From positions 1,162,501 to 1,226,500 of the forward strand of contig JARFJB010000982.1 in NCBI GenBank assembly GCA_036346205.1: DNA of 64,000 bases, given 5' to 3'. The translations under genes and the position numbers were made by a program. Source of the DNA: Vesta saturnalis (taxonomy: Eukaryota; Arthropoda; Insecta; Coleoptera; Lampyridae). Below, piece after piece: positions 35,604 to 61,886 of this stretch (the stretch's first letter is position 1; each line of letters begins with the position of its first letter). Below the pieces are notes generated by a model. It did not search any database. It was not told the DNA's origin and was given only the letters and a program-made list of their open reading frames with translations.

Positions 35604-36025
35604 GGAGTTGTGAATATGTTTACAGTTACGGTAACTAAGGGTTTATTTGTTTATAATGTATTGGTATGAAATAAAATTATTTAGGGCACCTCCTAAAACA
35701 TATATTTCTAGAAATACAATCGACTTGCGCATTTAGTTACAATTTTCGAATGATCTCAATTCTTAACCTATACTTATAATTGTAAATAGGTGTGGGTTTA
35801 TTTGAATATTAGTTGCGTTCGGATAATAAACATGGAGTTGGAGTGAATTTAGGACACGTGAGCACCGTGTAAAAGGAGTGGCAACCGGGCATATCGAACG
35901 ATTCGGCGTACCCATAGATATCTTATTTAATAACTAGATAGTCAGAGCATATGAGCTGCGCGTTTAAAATACGAGACAAATTGAACATTTCAATAAGGTC
36001 GAAAATGGTCGAAAATTTAGAAGTT
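35604..36025. other. Non-coding stretch
   Basis: No gene or element recognised. Confidence 0.5.
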
Positions 36026-36341
36026 GGGAGTATTCGGACATGCGCAGTCGTATCATTAGAATTTCCAAGTTTAATTTTTGATATCAATTGTAATTGTCAA
36101 AAAGCGTTTCTCTAACCTCGGTTTTTCGCGCTTTTCGGGTTTACTATTAGTAGAAGTGAAACATGAGAAGCTGCATAGTGCCTTTTTGTCAAAACGACAG
36201 CAAAAAATTAAAAGAAAATCTACAATTTTTTAAGTGAGGACACAAATAATTATATAATTACCACTATTTGCCTTCTTGCACACACGGCGGCTTATGTTTA
36301 CACAGTACAGTATTCACTAGTGCGCAATTCCGAATACTCCC
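36026..36341 (+). mobile_element. Mini inverted-repeat element carrying a THAP first exon
   Basis: 316 bases between GGGAGTATTCGGACATGCGC at the left and its inverse at the right (about 19 of 23 positions match). An exon-like segment that starts a THAP domain lies inside at 36163. THAP domains open the transposases of P elements, so this may be an internal-deletion derivative of a P-like transposon that kept exon 1. I see no target duplication, which leaves the boundaries tentative. Confidence 0.5.
36163..36234 (+). pseudogene. THAP-domain N-terminal exon fragment
   Basis: From ATG at 36163 the frame reads MRSCIVPFCQNDSKKL, then KENLQFF, and meets a stop at 36235. MxxCxVPxCxN is the start of the C2CH THAP zinc finger. 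A GTGAGG splice donor overlaps the stop (after TTTTTTAA), so the segment can be read as a first coding exon. The remaining CX35-50CX2H part is not in the following bases. Confidence 0.5.
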
Positions 36342-37862
36342 ATGCGCAGTTGTAATGTAATTATAAACCGCTCGGTGGATCTGAATAGCAGAGGACGATT
36401 GGCGGGGGCTATATCAGACTAGCGTAGTAATACGTGTTCGCATAATACATTCTACATTATCGATATGTATAAAAATTGTAATCAATTTGTAAAGATGTAT
36501 AAAAATATAATCGTAAAGAACAAACTTAACGACAATTATATTATTATATATTACAAATCGGTGTATAAATGCAACGAACAATAACCACTGAAGTAAAAAT
36601 CAATAATTAACAAGTAACTGATAATTGCCGATCTGAAATTACATTATGGTTAGTTTGTTTTGGAGTCACGTGCTTTAACGTTGTCTGCTTTCTCTCGCAG
36701 CGCATGCGCAAAGCGTTATGAAAAGTACAGGAGTAACCCCTGCGCGCTTTTCTATGCCGCAGACCGCCAACGCGCGTTCCAGTATAAGTACAGATCAGTG
36801 TGTAGAATAGATATAGACCGTCCAAACCTCGAAGTACAGCATGGGGCTTATGGGAAGGCAGTGCTTGCTTGCCAAACTGATTATACCGATAGATTACTGC
36901 ACCGTTTTATAATACCGGGCCCAGTAGCTACTGTGTAGAGACACAGTTTCTAACCTAAAATAAAAGACTTGAATATAAATTTTAAATGAATTTATAAATC
37001 GAGTTGTAAATATACGAAATAGAAGTTCGATTCATAAGAAGCTGGCTGAATTAGAATCTAAATGTGAGCACCGAAATAACTAAAAGTTACTTTCTTAAAT
37101 TTCATTTTTGCAGTTAATGAATTTTATTTTAGGTGCACATGCTTACATGTATTTATGTTCATGAATGTTTGCAATACGTAAAAAATAATCTTAGTTACAT
37201 TTAAACAACATAGGATTATACATGAACTTCACATGAGATATGGTCTTGACGTAAGAACTGACTTGGAAACAAAAATCACATTATGGCCACATCCAAATTA
37301 ACCCGTAAGGAGTACCTAATAAAGCAACTTTCTGTAACTATAACGAATACCTTAATTACGACAATAACTTTTAGATACTGTTTATTAAAACTGTTTTAAA
37401 TGTACCAAATACTCTTATTTTTTTCAGTTTTTTCCTCGACTGGTGCAAATGCATATATGATTTCGAGTACAGTCATTTAAGTTTAATTTAACGTATTCAT
37501 TTTTAGTTATTTTGACTTCTGTAAGTGTTTTCTGCATTTTAACAGCAACAAAGTTATTATAATTTATCAGCGCCAAATAAACATTACTATATAAACCAAA
37601 ACTTTAAAACGTAGATTGTACATTTCATATAGGGGAGAGGATTCGTAGGTAATGGTGAAACAAATGTCTCATGAAATATTACATGAGATCCATACTGCTA
37701 CAGAATTTGCTTTGGCATGTAAAAGAAACACTAAAACTAACACCATGCAACATTCTATGATGTAGAAATTGAAACTCTGCCTGTAGTAAGAACTTGTACC
37801 TAAACAAAATAATTTTATTAGAATTTTATTATTATTTTCAACATAATATAATATTTCTCGCA
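36342..37862. other. Stretch without a supported gene
   Basis: A GC-richer patch at about 36660-36930 keeps a 92-codon open frame on the plus strand. It matches no family I know and lacks splice or start context. The remainder is AT-rich. Confidence 0.45.
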
Positions 37863-38768
37863 CAAATGATATATTCCAGCCAATCTGGTTTTATGCCTCC
37901 ATCTCGCGCTCAGTAAGAATACTTTTGAAATTCAAAACCAATATCATTGGAGAAGTTGAAAAGTGTACTGCGTTTAAAATTCGGTAAATCTTCATCACTA
38001 TTAACAGCACAAAGGATACTGTTCATCGTTGGTGGAATGTTTGTAATGAAAAAGTCATGCACTTTTCACCGAATAATAGTTTGGATATTCTGGTCATATA
38101 CAGGGTGTTCAGTAAAGAATGAGAGATACGTTAACTGGAGATTATTTGCGTTAAAATATTCTGATTTGACTAAATTTACCAAAAATTGATACTGACAGAA
38201 CTACAGGGTGTCAAAGTCGACAAATAAGTCACATTTCCTTTAATATATTTCGATTACCTCCACCTAATTTCATGAATTTTCTCATACGGGTTCTTTTTGA
38301 GATAACAAATTCAAATTTATTATCTATTTCGGCGTATCTTCTAGAGGACGTCGTCGGCGACGATTTTCAACCACTTAAACGGTTACAACTTTTTTGTTCC
38401 ACTCTGTATGTTATTTTGGACTAGAAAAATATATTTCCTTGTCTTTTCTAGTTAAGAAGAGCATACTTTATAGAAGTCGCTAGGGCCAACGGTTTTCGAA
38501 AAAAACGCATCCAAAGGTGATGATGCTTAACAAATTATCTAAAAGTATAGTTTATTGACGTATTTGACTGCTATCCACAAACACAAGGAAATAACACCAT
38601 AAAACAAAGATAAACTTTATACTTTTTATAAAAATTAAAAAAAAACAAAGTTGAATAAAGGTATTCAGGTAGAATTTAAACATGACAACATGAATGATAC
38701 ACAACATTTAAGAATAACAAATTGAGAAAAGTGTTTAATAGCTATCTAATTATAGGAAAAGCCTCATT

Positions 38769-39490
38769 TTAAATTTGATATTCAAAATGTCCGCGGTTTG
38801 CTTCAATACATTTTCTACATCTTTTTAAAAAAAAATTTCTAACTAAGAAGAATGAACGGTTCTGTTCAATAACATTTGCCGCTCTTATTATTCGAAATTC
38901 ATTTCTGGTATTAATAGTAGGGCCAGCATAAACTAGTGACTTAGTACATCCCCAGATATAAAAATCGATAGGATTTAAATCTGGCCATAAGTGTTCACTT
39001 CCTCTGCCGATCCACCGATGGGGGAATAGGTTATTTAAATGATTGTGTACTGCTATGATATAATGGGCAGGGGCGCCATCCTGTAAATGCCACATACCAG
39101 CCCTAATATTTAAAGGAACATCATCTAGCAAATCGAATAAATTATGCTGGAGAAAATGTAAGCAATTACGCCCATTCAGTGTTATTGGAAATTCGAAAGG
39201 TCCTATAAGGTTATCTTCGACTATACCAAACCAAACGTTTAATTTAAATTCATGCTGAAAATGTCACATCACTGTATCGTTCTGATTTTCTTCAGCCCAT
39301 ATATGACCATTTTTGTAATAACCCCTTCTCGTAAAAGTTCCCTCATCAGTGAAGAGAATTTTACGTAGAAAAGATGGGTCTTGTCTGTTTTGATTTAAGA
39401 CAAATTGACATAAATTGAAATAAAAGATCATTTTGTAATAGGTTTTAACTAGAGTAAAATGGTATGGGTATAATTGTTGTTCGTGTGTTA
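38769..39490 (-). pseudogene. DD41D transposase, 5'-truncated, with a deletion at the third Asp
   Basis: Starting near 39490 the minus strand reads ELYPYHFTLVK-like text, then FLRKILFTDEGTFTRRGYY with the first Asp and IWAEENQND. A stop precedes FQHEFKLNVW-like text. The second Asp is in LQDGAPAHY. The last motif reads HLWPDLNPIDFYIWG: four residues equivalent to PRSP are deleted, so the spacing is 37. The N-terminal DNA-binding domain is missing at the BEL/Pao junction. Confidence 0.82.
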
Positions 39491-42400
39491 ATCTCGTTAA
39501 TTGGTAACCCTTTTGATTTTTCGTGCTTTCTTTGTCTATAAAACCACCATAATATGTACGCTTGTGTTCTAAGAAGCCTTTCCCACTTTGGAACTCTTTT
39601 AGGTTTGGAGATCCATGCATTAAAAAACATTGAAGTATCTCTAATGTATCGTTATCAGGATCAATTGCTGTTGAAAGTTCTTCATTGGCCATTCTTTATC
39701 TTCATGTCGTAAAATTTCAGGACCGAAAAACCAAGCGTTATTTGTAAAAGCAACATGAATTTTCGTTTTCCATTTGGTGGCTTGATCTGCAGTATTCAAT
39801 TTTGATGGTATCCATCTCCAATTTTTTGCTTCGCTATTCGTTAATATTTCTGCAATTCTCAAAGCCATATATTGCTTGTATGTCCTATTTGTAGATTTGA
39901 TCCAAAACAACACATTCTTGGAATCAGTCCAAATTATTGTCCGTTGTATGTTTTATGTGTGTCCGGATTTTATGCTTTGACTTAATCTGATACCTAATAC
40001 TGCGATTTGCAGTTCTAATCGGGGTATTGGTAAGCTTTTTATCGGTGCTACCTTACTTCTGGCGGCTACTAACGAACTGTAATATAGATTATTAGATATT
40101 GTTCGAAAGTAACCTACAGCTGCGAAGGCCATTTCACTCGCATTTACTATGATATGTAATTCCACATTCTCTACAATTATAGGAAAGTAACTTCTACAAA
40201 TATTTATTTGTTTCAAATGTAACAATGTTTCAACCCATTTTTCCCATTTTGTATTTATATTTTCATCCACTGGATCGTCCCAATTAAAGTTTTTCTTCCA
40301 TACCTCTTGAATTAACACTTTACCAAAAATTGCAAAGAAAGACAATAATCCTAGCGGATCAAAAACCATCATTACGATTTTCAATATTTGGCGTTTTGTT
40401 GATGTTATTTTTCCGTTCATGTATTCTTCTTGTAGAACGCCTTCTCTCAAGGCATAAAACAAGAAATCTTTTCTAAACTACCACCGTAGAATAAATTTTA
40501 CCTGCTTTGCTACTTCGATACATTCCTTTGTTGTATCGAAGCTATCAATCCAATCATCTACATAATGTCTTTTTAAAATGGCATTTGTTGCTCTAAGGTA
40601 TTTGTGTTGGTATGTTTCTACGATTATATTTTTAATTGAGTGAGTGATACATGGGCTGCATGTTGCTCCAAAGGTCATTACCGATCATTTATATTCAGAA
40701 ATAGGTAAACTTGAGGAATCTCGCCACAGGAACCTTTGCGCATCTTGATCCTCTTCCCTTACTTTCACTTGATGGAACATCTCTTTTATGTCTCCTGTAA
40801 TTGTTATTTGTTTTTCTCTGTATTGAAACAGGATATCTATTACATTTGATAATAGATCAGGACCTTTCAAAACTTTGAGTTTAAAAAATTCCATTAGCTG
40901 ACGGCGCAGCATCCCGCACTAAACGTATCTTCTTGGGTTTATTTGGATTGTTAATGACAAACATTGGAGATACCAAGTCTTGTCTGTTCTTACAGTGGGT
41001 TCCATTGACGATCATTTATTTGCGAATCCTTTTTTCTCATAATCTGATATGATTTCTCTTACTTTGTCATACATATCCTTATTCTTTTTTAGTTTTCGTT
41101 CAAATGATTTTAACCTATGTTCTGCCATATATTTACTTTCTGGAAGTATAATTTTATCTTCTTTCCATAACAACCCGCATTGATACCGATGTTTACTAAT
41201 CCTTTTAATGGGTTCTGTTAGAATACTATTTGCTTTTTTTTCGCCATCTCCTACCAATTTTTTGAGACTAGGTGTTGCTACAACGTTTTCTATTTTAAAA
41301 TAGCCCTTTGCTAATTCATGAAGTTGATCGCCTTCCGAATTATGTATCCTTAAAAAACTTCGATTTTCTGAATTTGCTCTTCCCATTAGTGACCATCCTC
41401 ACCGTGTGCTTATAGCAACTGACTGATCCCATTCTCCTTCAACCGTTTCTAAAGGTGTTAATAATTGCCAGTGTGATAGTCCAGTGAGCATTTGTGGTTG
41501 TACTTGTTTGTACTGAACAAGTGCGATTCTTTCTAAAAATTTAAACTCTGTAGACCCTACATCATAGTCAACCGACTGTACTGGTAGATTTAATGATTTG
41601 ACCGTTTTCACATCAGTAATGTTAAATATCTCTGTCATTAAGTGCTGAAATTTTAAGCGTGACAATTTTGCTTCCGCGTTCCAATCTCTCTATATCAGTT
41701 GTCCATTTCAGTGTTAATGGTTGTTGTTTTCCTTTAAGATCCTACTGTACCGCTATCACTTCTTCCATTAAAGTTATTTCGGAACCAGTGTCTAACAATG
41801 CAAATATTTCTGTCTTACTATTTTCGCCATAAACCACCACTGGAACGATTCCGTAAAACACCGTTTGTTTAGATGAATCGTAAAAAAATTGACTTTTGCT
41901 ACTTCAACTTCATTTGAATCATTTAGTTCGGTAACGCTACTTACGTTTTCTTTTTCATGTTTATGCAACAGTGGGTGATGTTCTTTCACATCCATCAACT
42001 CCACATGGTTTAAGAACAGTACAGTATTTTATAAAATGCTTCTCTAAACAACACGGGCATATTCTATTTCTTTTTATTGTCGCCCATTTTTTAGGCAAAT
42101 TATAATTTAAGAACACCCTACAATAACATGACCTTTTCTGCGACAGTTCAAACAATATGGAACTAAAATTCTCTTCTTTTGGGGGTCAAAGGTATATTCT
42201 CCTACAAAACAAGTTTTCACATGTGTGTGCGATTTCAAAGTTTTTGAACCTGCTACTACGGTAGCTACCGTTTCAGCCAAATTAAATAACCAGTCCGAAA
42301 ACATTTTTATATTGATTGTTTGTAGATATTTTTTATGTTTTGCCCAATCGATTGCTATTTGTGTTGGAAGTTTTTCTACTAGTTCCTGAAGTAGGTTCAT

Positions 42401-42625
42401 GTTTTCATACTGTTGCGCTAAACCTGCTGCTTCTATAGTTTTTAATCTTCGTAGCGAAGTTTATCAAGTCCTTCAACTTGTCGCTACGTATTGGGCTCGA
42501 CCTTCGAAGATCATCTATTACTGAGTGTAAAATGATATCTGGTCTACCAAAATGTAGTCTTGGTGTGCTCAGAATTAAGAGTCCACTGGCTACCTTCTTT
42601 GCAGAGCCTTTGAGAGCTCTTTGAA
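39490..42625 (-). mobile_element. BEL/Pao LTR-retrotransposon fragment (gag to RNase H), no LTRs seen
   Basis: Minus-strand coding text in order. Gag (about 42600-42120, with FGRPDIILHSVI and a CLNCRRKGHVIVGC knuckle, then CPCCLEKHFIKYC). Protease-like region (DTGSE-type text, in rc near 41790-41760). RT spacer (ESKYMAEHRLKSFERKL, 41150-41090). Reverse transcriptase (GDIKEMFHQVKV at about 40800, catalytic HYVDD near 40555). RNase H (near 40150, IIVNASEMAFAAVGY, and 39900, RWIPSKLNTAD). It ends shortly after, before an integrase core, at the DD41D transposase. The frame is broken in many places and I see no flanking LTRs, so only an internal fragment is present. Confidence 0.85.
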
Positions 42626-43247
42626 GTCTTAGATGCGTTTTTCTCGGAAACCGTTGGCTCTAGCGACTTCAATGAGGTATACCTTTCTAACTAGGAAAGA
42701 CAGATAAAGATATTTTTCTAGTCCAAAATAACATACAGGGTGGAACAAAAAAGTTGTAACGGTTTAAAGGGTTCAAAATCGTCACCCGGGGCGTCTTATA
42801 CGCCGAAATTGGTAATAAATTTGAATTTCTTATCCCAAAAAAATCCCGTATAAGAAAATTCGTGAAATTACCTGGAAATAATCGAAAGATCTTTTCGAAT
42901 TTGACACCTTGTGTCAAATTTAGTCAAATCGGCTTATTTTAACGCCAATAATCTCCAGTTAACGTAGGTATTGAACACCCAGTATGTGAAGGCTATCATT
43001 GGTTTGTGCACCTTTACTTTTTGCACGTTTCTTCGGACTAACTATTGCTTCAGTTTGATGTTCCTTTTTAATAGCATAGATACTTCCTTCTGAACATAAA
43101 GCGTTGCTAGCTTCTTTAACGGCTGCACTAAGGTTCAGTTCTGCCGAGAAATAATTTAGTACGTTGAGAACGGGTGAAATATTCTCCAGTACGTCCCTTT
43201 GCAGGCCAGCTTGAACTTCCATATCCGACGAATTGAAGAAATTTCTG

Positions 43248-43566
43248 CAAAATAACAGAATTATAGAACGTACTCATCATTACCTTAAAAACGCTTGTAC
43301 TAAGTTTAAGCGTTTTGAAAAGTACGATTTTTAATAAATGGGGTTAGTTTAATTTGAAAGATAACGTAGTGCAAAGGAACAATAATATGAAAGTATAAAG
43401 AGGTTATGTGTTTCTAAATGACATTTTACGTTTGACAACATTGCATGAAAGAAAAGGATAGCGTTATTTGTAGACTAAAGTTAGTAAGACATTTAGTTCA
43501 TAAGAGCCCGTACTGCACTTGGAGGTTTGGATACAGCATAGCAGCCATTTTTAGTTAATTTTTATA
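43248..43566. other. Stretch upstream of the split gene
   Basis: On the minus strand this would be the intron before the exon at 43247. No further exon is recognised. Confidence 0.4.
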
Positions 43567-43926
43567 ATGGTTTTGACTTTACAAGTTCGTATTGGACTCA
43601 TTCAGTGTTACTATGAATGCAGGAGAAAATATCCCAATGCATTGAGAGGATTTCGAAGTTACCGACAAAAAGAGTTCGGGTGGACAAAATTGGTCGAAAA
43701 TGAAGTCAATTCAGCTTTAGTTTTACAAGCAGTTCAGGAAGTTAGTAAACATTCTGGATATAATGTTTGTAGTGCTAGGCGTGTGGCAATGAGCTATTCA
43801 ACATGGAGGTGGTCATCTTTAACTTTTTCTTGTTTTTTTTTTTATAATAAAACTGTATCTTTTCAAACAAAATGTAGTTTTTTTCAGAATCTCAAAAATA
43901 GCAACGCAATGGACGTTTCTAATTGA
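43567..43926 (+). pseudogene. N-terminal fragment of a DD41D-type transposase
   Basis: The frame starts MVLTLQVRIGLIQCYYECRR, which matches the DNA-binding start of element 4 (LTLQQRIYLIQCYG), then loses similarity after KLVENEVNSALVLQAVQEVS. There is no catalytic domain. Its tail (about 43825 on) reads through a T-rich segment with no family match. It lies 417 bases before STRAP in the same orientation. I treat it as a transposon relic, not a domesticated gene. Confidence 0.6.
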
Positions 43927-44342
43927 GAACTTAATATATTCCTCGTAGCCACCGTTATGATACAGGTCTTGATTCAACTATTATGACACTAACATGATGC
44001 CACGATTGTGGTCTTTACCCCGTTTGAGGCATCTACAGCTCAGCCTGTAGAGGGGTCAATTTTCATTGTTAGTTTGGATACTACATTCTCATATTATTAG
44101 TTTTAAATATTTTACCATTGATTATGTATGTATATTATTACATAGTCAATGATTGTACTTTACAGTACGTTTATATTTTTTAAAGTTTATTGGGTTATCT
44201 AATTAATTGAACGCAACTAAAGTTGACGCATGCGTATTGCAATTTATTTTGACAATTCAAAACTGTCTACGCAAACGCAAATACAAAAACAGTTCGCATT
44301 TCGAACTCGTACGGTTGGTTGGTTCTTAAAAGTGACCTTAAA
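43927..44342 (+). promoter_or_regulatory. Presumed STRAP promoter and 5' UTR region
   Basis: The 416 bases before the STRAP start codon hold no coding frame. GACGCATGCGTATTGC and ACGCAAACGC strings lie at about 44225-44280. There is no clear TATA box near the start codon. Promoter role is inferred from position only. Confidence 0.4.
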
Positions 44343-58767
<14,425 letters not shown>

Positions 58768-58821
58768 ACTTTTTTTACATTTATTTTGTTATTTTATTAT
58801 ATTTTTATGGATTTTGTGATT

Positions 58822-58827
58822 ATTAAA
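58822..58827 (+). terminator. Probable STRAP polyadenylation signal
   Basis: ATTAAA, the commonest variant signal, 55 bases after the STRAP stop codon. An A run and then T-rich sequence follow. Confidence 0.55.
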
Positions 58828-59733
58828 TGGAAAAAAAAAATGACTATTCATTTTTTGTTTTCAAAAGTAATGTCTATTTTTGGTAAATATTATTTACACT
58901 ATTGTTTGTAAAGTAAATGCATTGTTGGTAGTCAAAGTAAACGGACGTGTTTTAAGTGTCCTCCGGCTTCTTCCCTGTGGTTGGTGAAACATGTGCGGAT
59001 AAAAAATGACAATTTCTAAACCAATCATTAGTGCACGATAATGGTGAGTTTTTGAAACAGATTTATAACCCAGCGGTTTGAATATTAATAAACAAATAAT
59101 AACATTAATCTAGTTCAGTAGAATTTTAACGTGTGAAATGGTTCTTTAAATAAAAAAGACGCGAAAACAGGATTCTTGCATTTCTATATAAATCCAATGA
59201 AGGAATGGTTCCGTTCAAACCCATATCAGGTATGTTTTTTAAGACTCGTATAATCATAAGGTAAACGTTACAAACCACTCCTTTTGTTTAGGTTTTAACT
59301 CAAACACGTACATGTTTGTAATTACAATAATTGCTAAATCAATAAGTTCTAAATTTGAATTAATAATAAACAAATAATAACCAGTAGAATTTTAGTAATG
59401 TGTGAAATGTGTGTTTAAAGATATATCTGCTATAAACCCCCTCTCTACAACAAAACATAACCATTGCCATAAGAATTTGTTTTATTAGCTTTAATGATCA
59501 AAATATCTAGAACGAATCCCTAAAAAAATAAAAAATAAACAAACAAATAACTATTTCTAATTTGGAAATCTAAATTAAAAATGATGGTAAGTAGTACGAG
59601 AACCGCCATTTTTAATGATTACGTCACTGAATAACATCAAAAACGTATATGTACCTTAATTCCGTTTCCCAAAATGTTATTAATTTCAGTTTAAATGTCC
59701 ACACAATAGTTTGGGGGGGGGGCATTGTGTATA

Positions 59734-59735
<2 letters not shown>
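58828..59735. other. Stretch downstream of STRAP
   Basis: An open segment near 59160-59230 (GFLHFYINPMKEWFRSNPYQ) ends at a CAG/GTATGT donor-like site. It could be a lone exon but matches no family I know. The rest is AT-rich and non-coding. Confidence 0.35.

Positions 59736-59800
<65 letters not shown>
59736..59800. repeat. (TA)n array left of a transposon end
   Basis: A TA run followed directly by TAGGGTGCGGCACTAG. Confidence 0.96.
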
Positions 59801-59806
<6 letters not shown>

Positions 59807-61516
59807 GCGGCACTAGTGCGTCGAAGTACGATATATCCGTTATTAAAGGAGATATCAAAAAAGTTATTTACAAAAATTATAGGCAACTTCAAACTTCACA
59901 TTATAAAATTATTTTCGTATCTACTGGGTGTTACTAATTACCAGGGTGAACCAAACATACTTTTTTTTAAATGGGACACCCTATATTTTATTTCAAATTT
60001 AGATTAAGCTCATCTCCTCCATACTTCCAATATGGGGTTTCATTACGTTATACAGGGTATTTCAAAAGTTATGGTCAATTGTACACCAAAATCATTCTCA
60101 TTTCAACGTCTTATATACCCTAGACAGAACAACCTAACAATAATTTTTTCCAGGCATAACTTTTTGACATTGATACAGTGTTACGAGAAAGTGCTATTTC
60201 TTTATTATTGCACCAATTGAATATAGACCGTGCCAAAACTCGAACACATGATTTTGTCAATTTTTTAAAATGAAGCATCCTGTATTTTACGTTAAAAAGT
60301 GAAAATACACTTTATGTTCTTTCATTTTAATTAAGCACTCCCTATAGCTACAATCGTTAATTTCCAAGATATTTTCAATTTAATAACAGAAAGAGATTTT
60401 TTTTTAATTTCTATTATATCAAGTTCGCCGTGAACAAATAAAAGTGTAACAAATTATTATAAAAAATTAAAAAAACATCGGTTATTAAGACAAAATTCTT
60501 ACAAAATTAATCACGGCTAACTTGTTATAATAGAAATTTAAAATATATGTACATTTATGTGCATCATTTAATTAACTTAAGACGTTCTATTGTACGTCGC
60601 TGTGAAATGTGTATTGAAAAGAACGGTTTACATTTTGAACAAAGTGTCTAATTTTATTGTACTAGTGTTATTGTTATTTATTTATAAATCGTTATTGCTA
60701 AGAATTCTTATTAATTTCACAATTATTGATTAAGTATTGTTACAATAATAAATAAGGATTGTTAAAATTAGTGTACTAAACAGATTTCAATTTACAAAAG
60801 TCTTGTATTTGAGTATGGCTTGATACAGTGGCGGCTCTTTAATGAGAGCAAGTGAGCAGCGGTCTATAACTTATTAGAATCTCACTTAAAAACTACATAC
60901 ATGTTTATGGCGAAATTGATACATACATAATTATACAGAAAGTATTGACCGCATAACAATAATAATTGTGCATTTCTTTTTATACGAGGATAATAACAAT
61001 GGATACTAAAAAAAACCGATAACCTACCTATTTATAAATGAAAATGTATTTGAAATTTTAAAGAAACGATCGTTAGGTACTAAAATGGGTCTAAATGTTT
61101 TATTATATCTTTTTTATTAAAAACTTATATTCAATTATTCACATAAAGCACATTACTTAACTTAGTACCACATCAAACACTAAAAATCAAAATAACTCGG
61201 AAACGCACAGGAATTTCGAAACAGAAGAAGGTACATTATGTTTGTTAAACTGTATGTAGATAATGAAAATAACAGTTTTTCCAAAAATTAGTCATTGGCG
61301 TAGAAGTTCTGTATATGAAAGGGGTTGAGCACACCCTCCACTCCGCTACTGTGCAAGTTTGTGAACATTCTTATCGCTTGTTTTATGCCCCTTAATTAAT
61401 AGACATTATCCCCCCAACATGAAAAAATCTAAACATTCGTTTATGAGTTATAATGAAAATTTGAGAAAAAAAAATTATATTCCAACACCCTGTATCTCGG
61501 AAACGAAGCCTTCTAC

Positions 61517-61520
<4 letters not shown>
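59801..61520. other. Worn DD41D-type terminal sequences, no transposase
   Basis: Starts TAGGGTGCGGCACTAGTGCG. Several terminus-like strings are scattered in it: CCAGGGTGAACC (59942), GACACCCTATA (59983), ACAGGGTATTTC (60051) and AACACCCTGTATC (61485), the last next to the array at 61521. The outer pair may mark one old element of about 1.7 kb, but I cannot align its arms. No coding text is recognised. Confidence 0.4.

Positions 61521-61585
<65 letters not shown>
61521..61585. repeat. (TA)n array
   Basis: A TA run starting 28 bases after an AACACCCTG end-like string. Confidence 0.96.
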
Positions 61586-61587
<2 letters not shown>

Positions 61588-61886
61588 TTGTCCTATTGCC
61601 CTACATTCTTTGATAGTACCTTTAATATTAAATTTCAGGAGAAAAGGTCACGAGACATTTTTATTCAGATTTTCCTTGTTTGCAACCTAAAAATGTTTTG
61701 AGCCCTGCACCGCTTCCGGTTTCGTCTGTACAGGACCGTACTGAATTATTTTAAATGGAACACCCTATTTATTTTAATATTTTTGAAATTCGCATTCGAT
61801 TCTAGGCCAATTTTGTTTGACCTTTCACCTACTTAGGAAAAAAATGTTTTAAAAAAATTCTCTCCCAAATTAACGTTCAGTAAAAA

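Larger units (their letters stand above)
38101..42982 (-). mobile_element. DD41D mariner-like element 5 with long arms, invaded by BEL/Pao
   Basis: Starts CAGGGTGTTCAGTAAAG at 38101 and ends ...TTGAACACCCAG at 42982 (one base off CACCCTG), with TA at both edges. The inverted arms are about 420 bases (38101-38515 and about 42628-42982). A second terminus-like motif lies inside the left arm (ACAGGGTGTC at about 38202). The transposase gene is on the minus strand near the left arm. A 3.1-kb BEL/Pao fragment occupies the centre and replaced the N-terminal part. Confidence 0.9.
37863..43247 (-). pseudogene. Transposase-like gene split by DD41D element 5
   Basis: Minus-strand coding text occurs on both sides of the insertion at 38101-42982. 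Upstream part (43247 to 42983): preceded by a TTATTTTGCAG acceptor, then MEVQAGLQRDVLEN and VSPKKRAKSKGAQTNDSLHI. Downstream part (38100 to about 37863): YDQNIQTIIR, a stop, then KVHDFFITNIPPTMNSILCA and DEDLPNFKRSTLFNF, and a frame break before ILTERE. With one TA removed the two parts join in frame at LHI/YDQ. The order (basic SPKKR, helix, RSTL.N.L.D.GF, ILTERE) resembles the N-terminal region of an arthropod DDE-endonuclease family. It is dead: one stop, one frameshift and a 4.9-kb insertion. Confidence 0.55.

Noticed and set aside
36660..36938. A 92-codon gene in a GC-richer patch
   Set aside because: No family resemblance, no start context or splice signals; GC-rich sequence keeps frames open by chance.
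43567..43926. A domesticated transposase gene upstream of STRAP
   Set aside because: Only the DNA-binding start is family-like; it degenerates into unrelated text with no splice or expression evidence.
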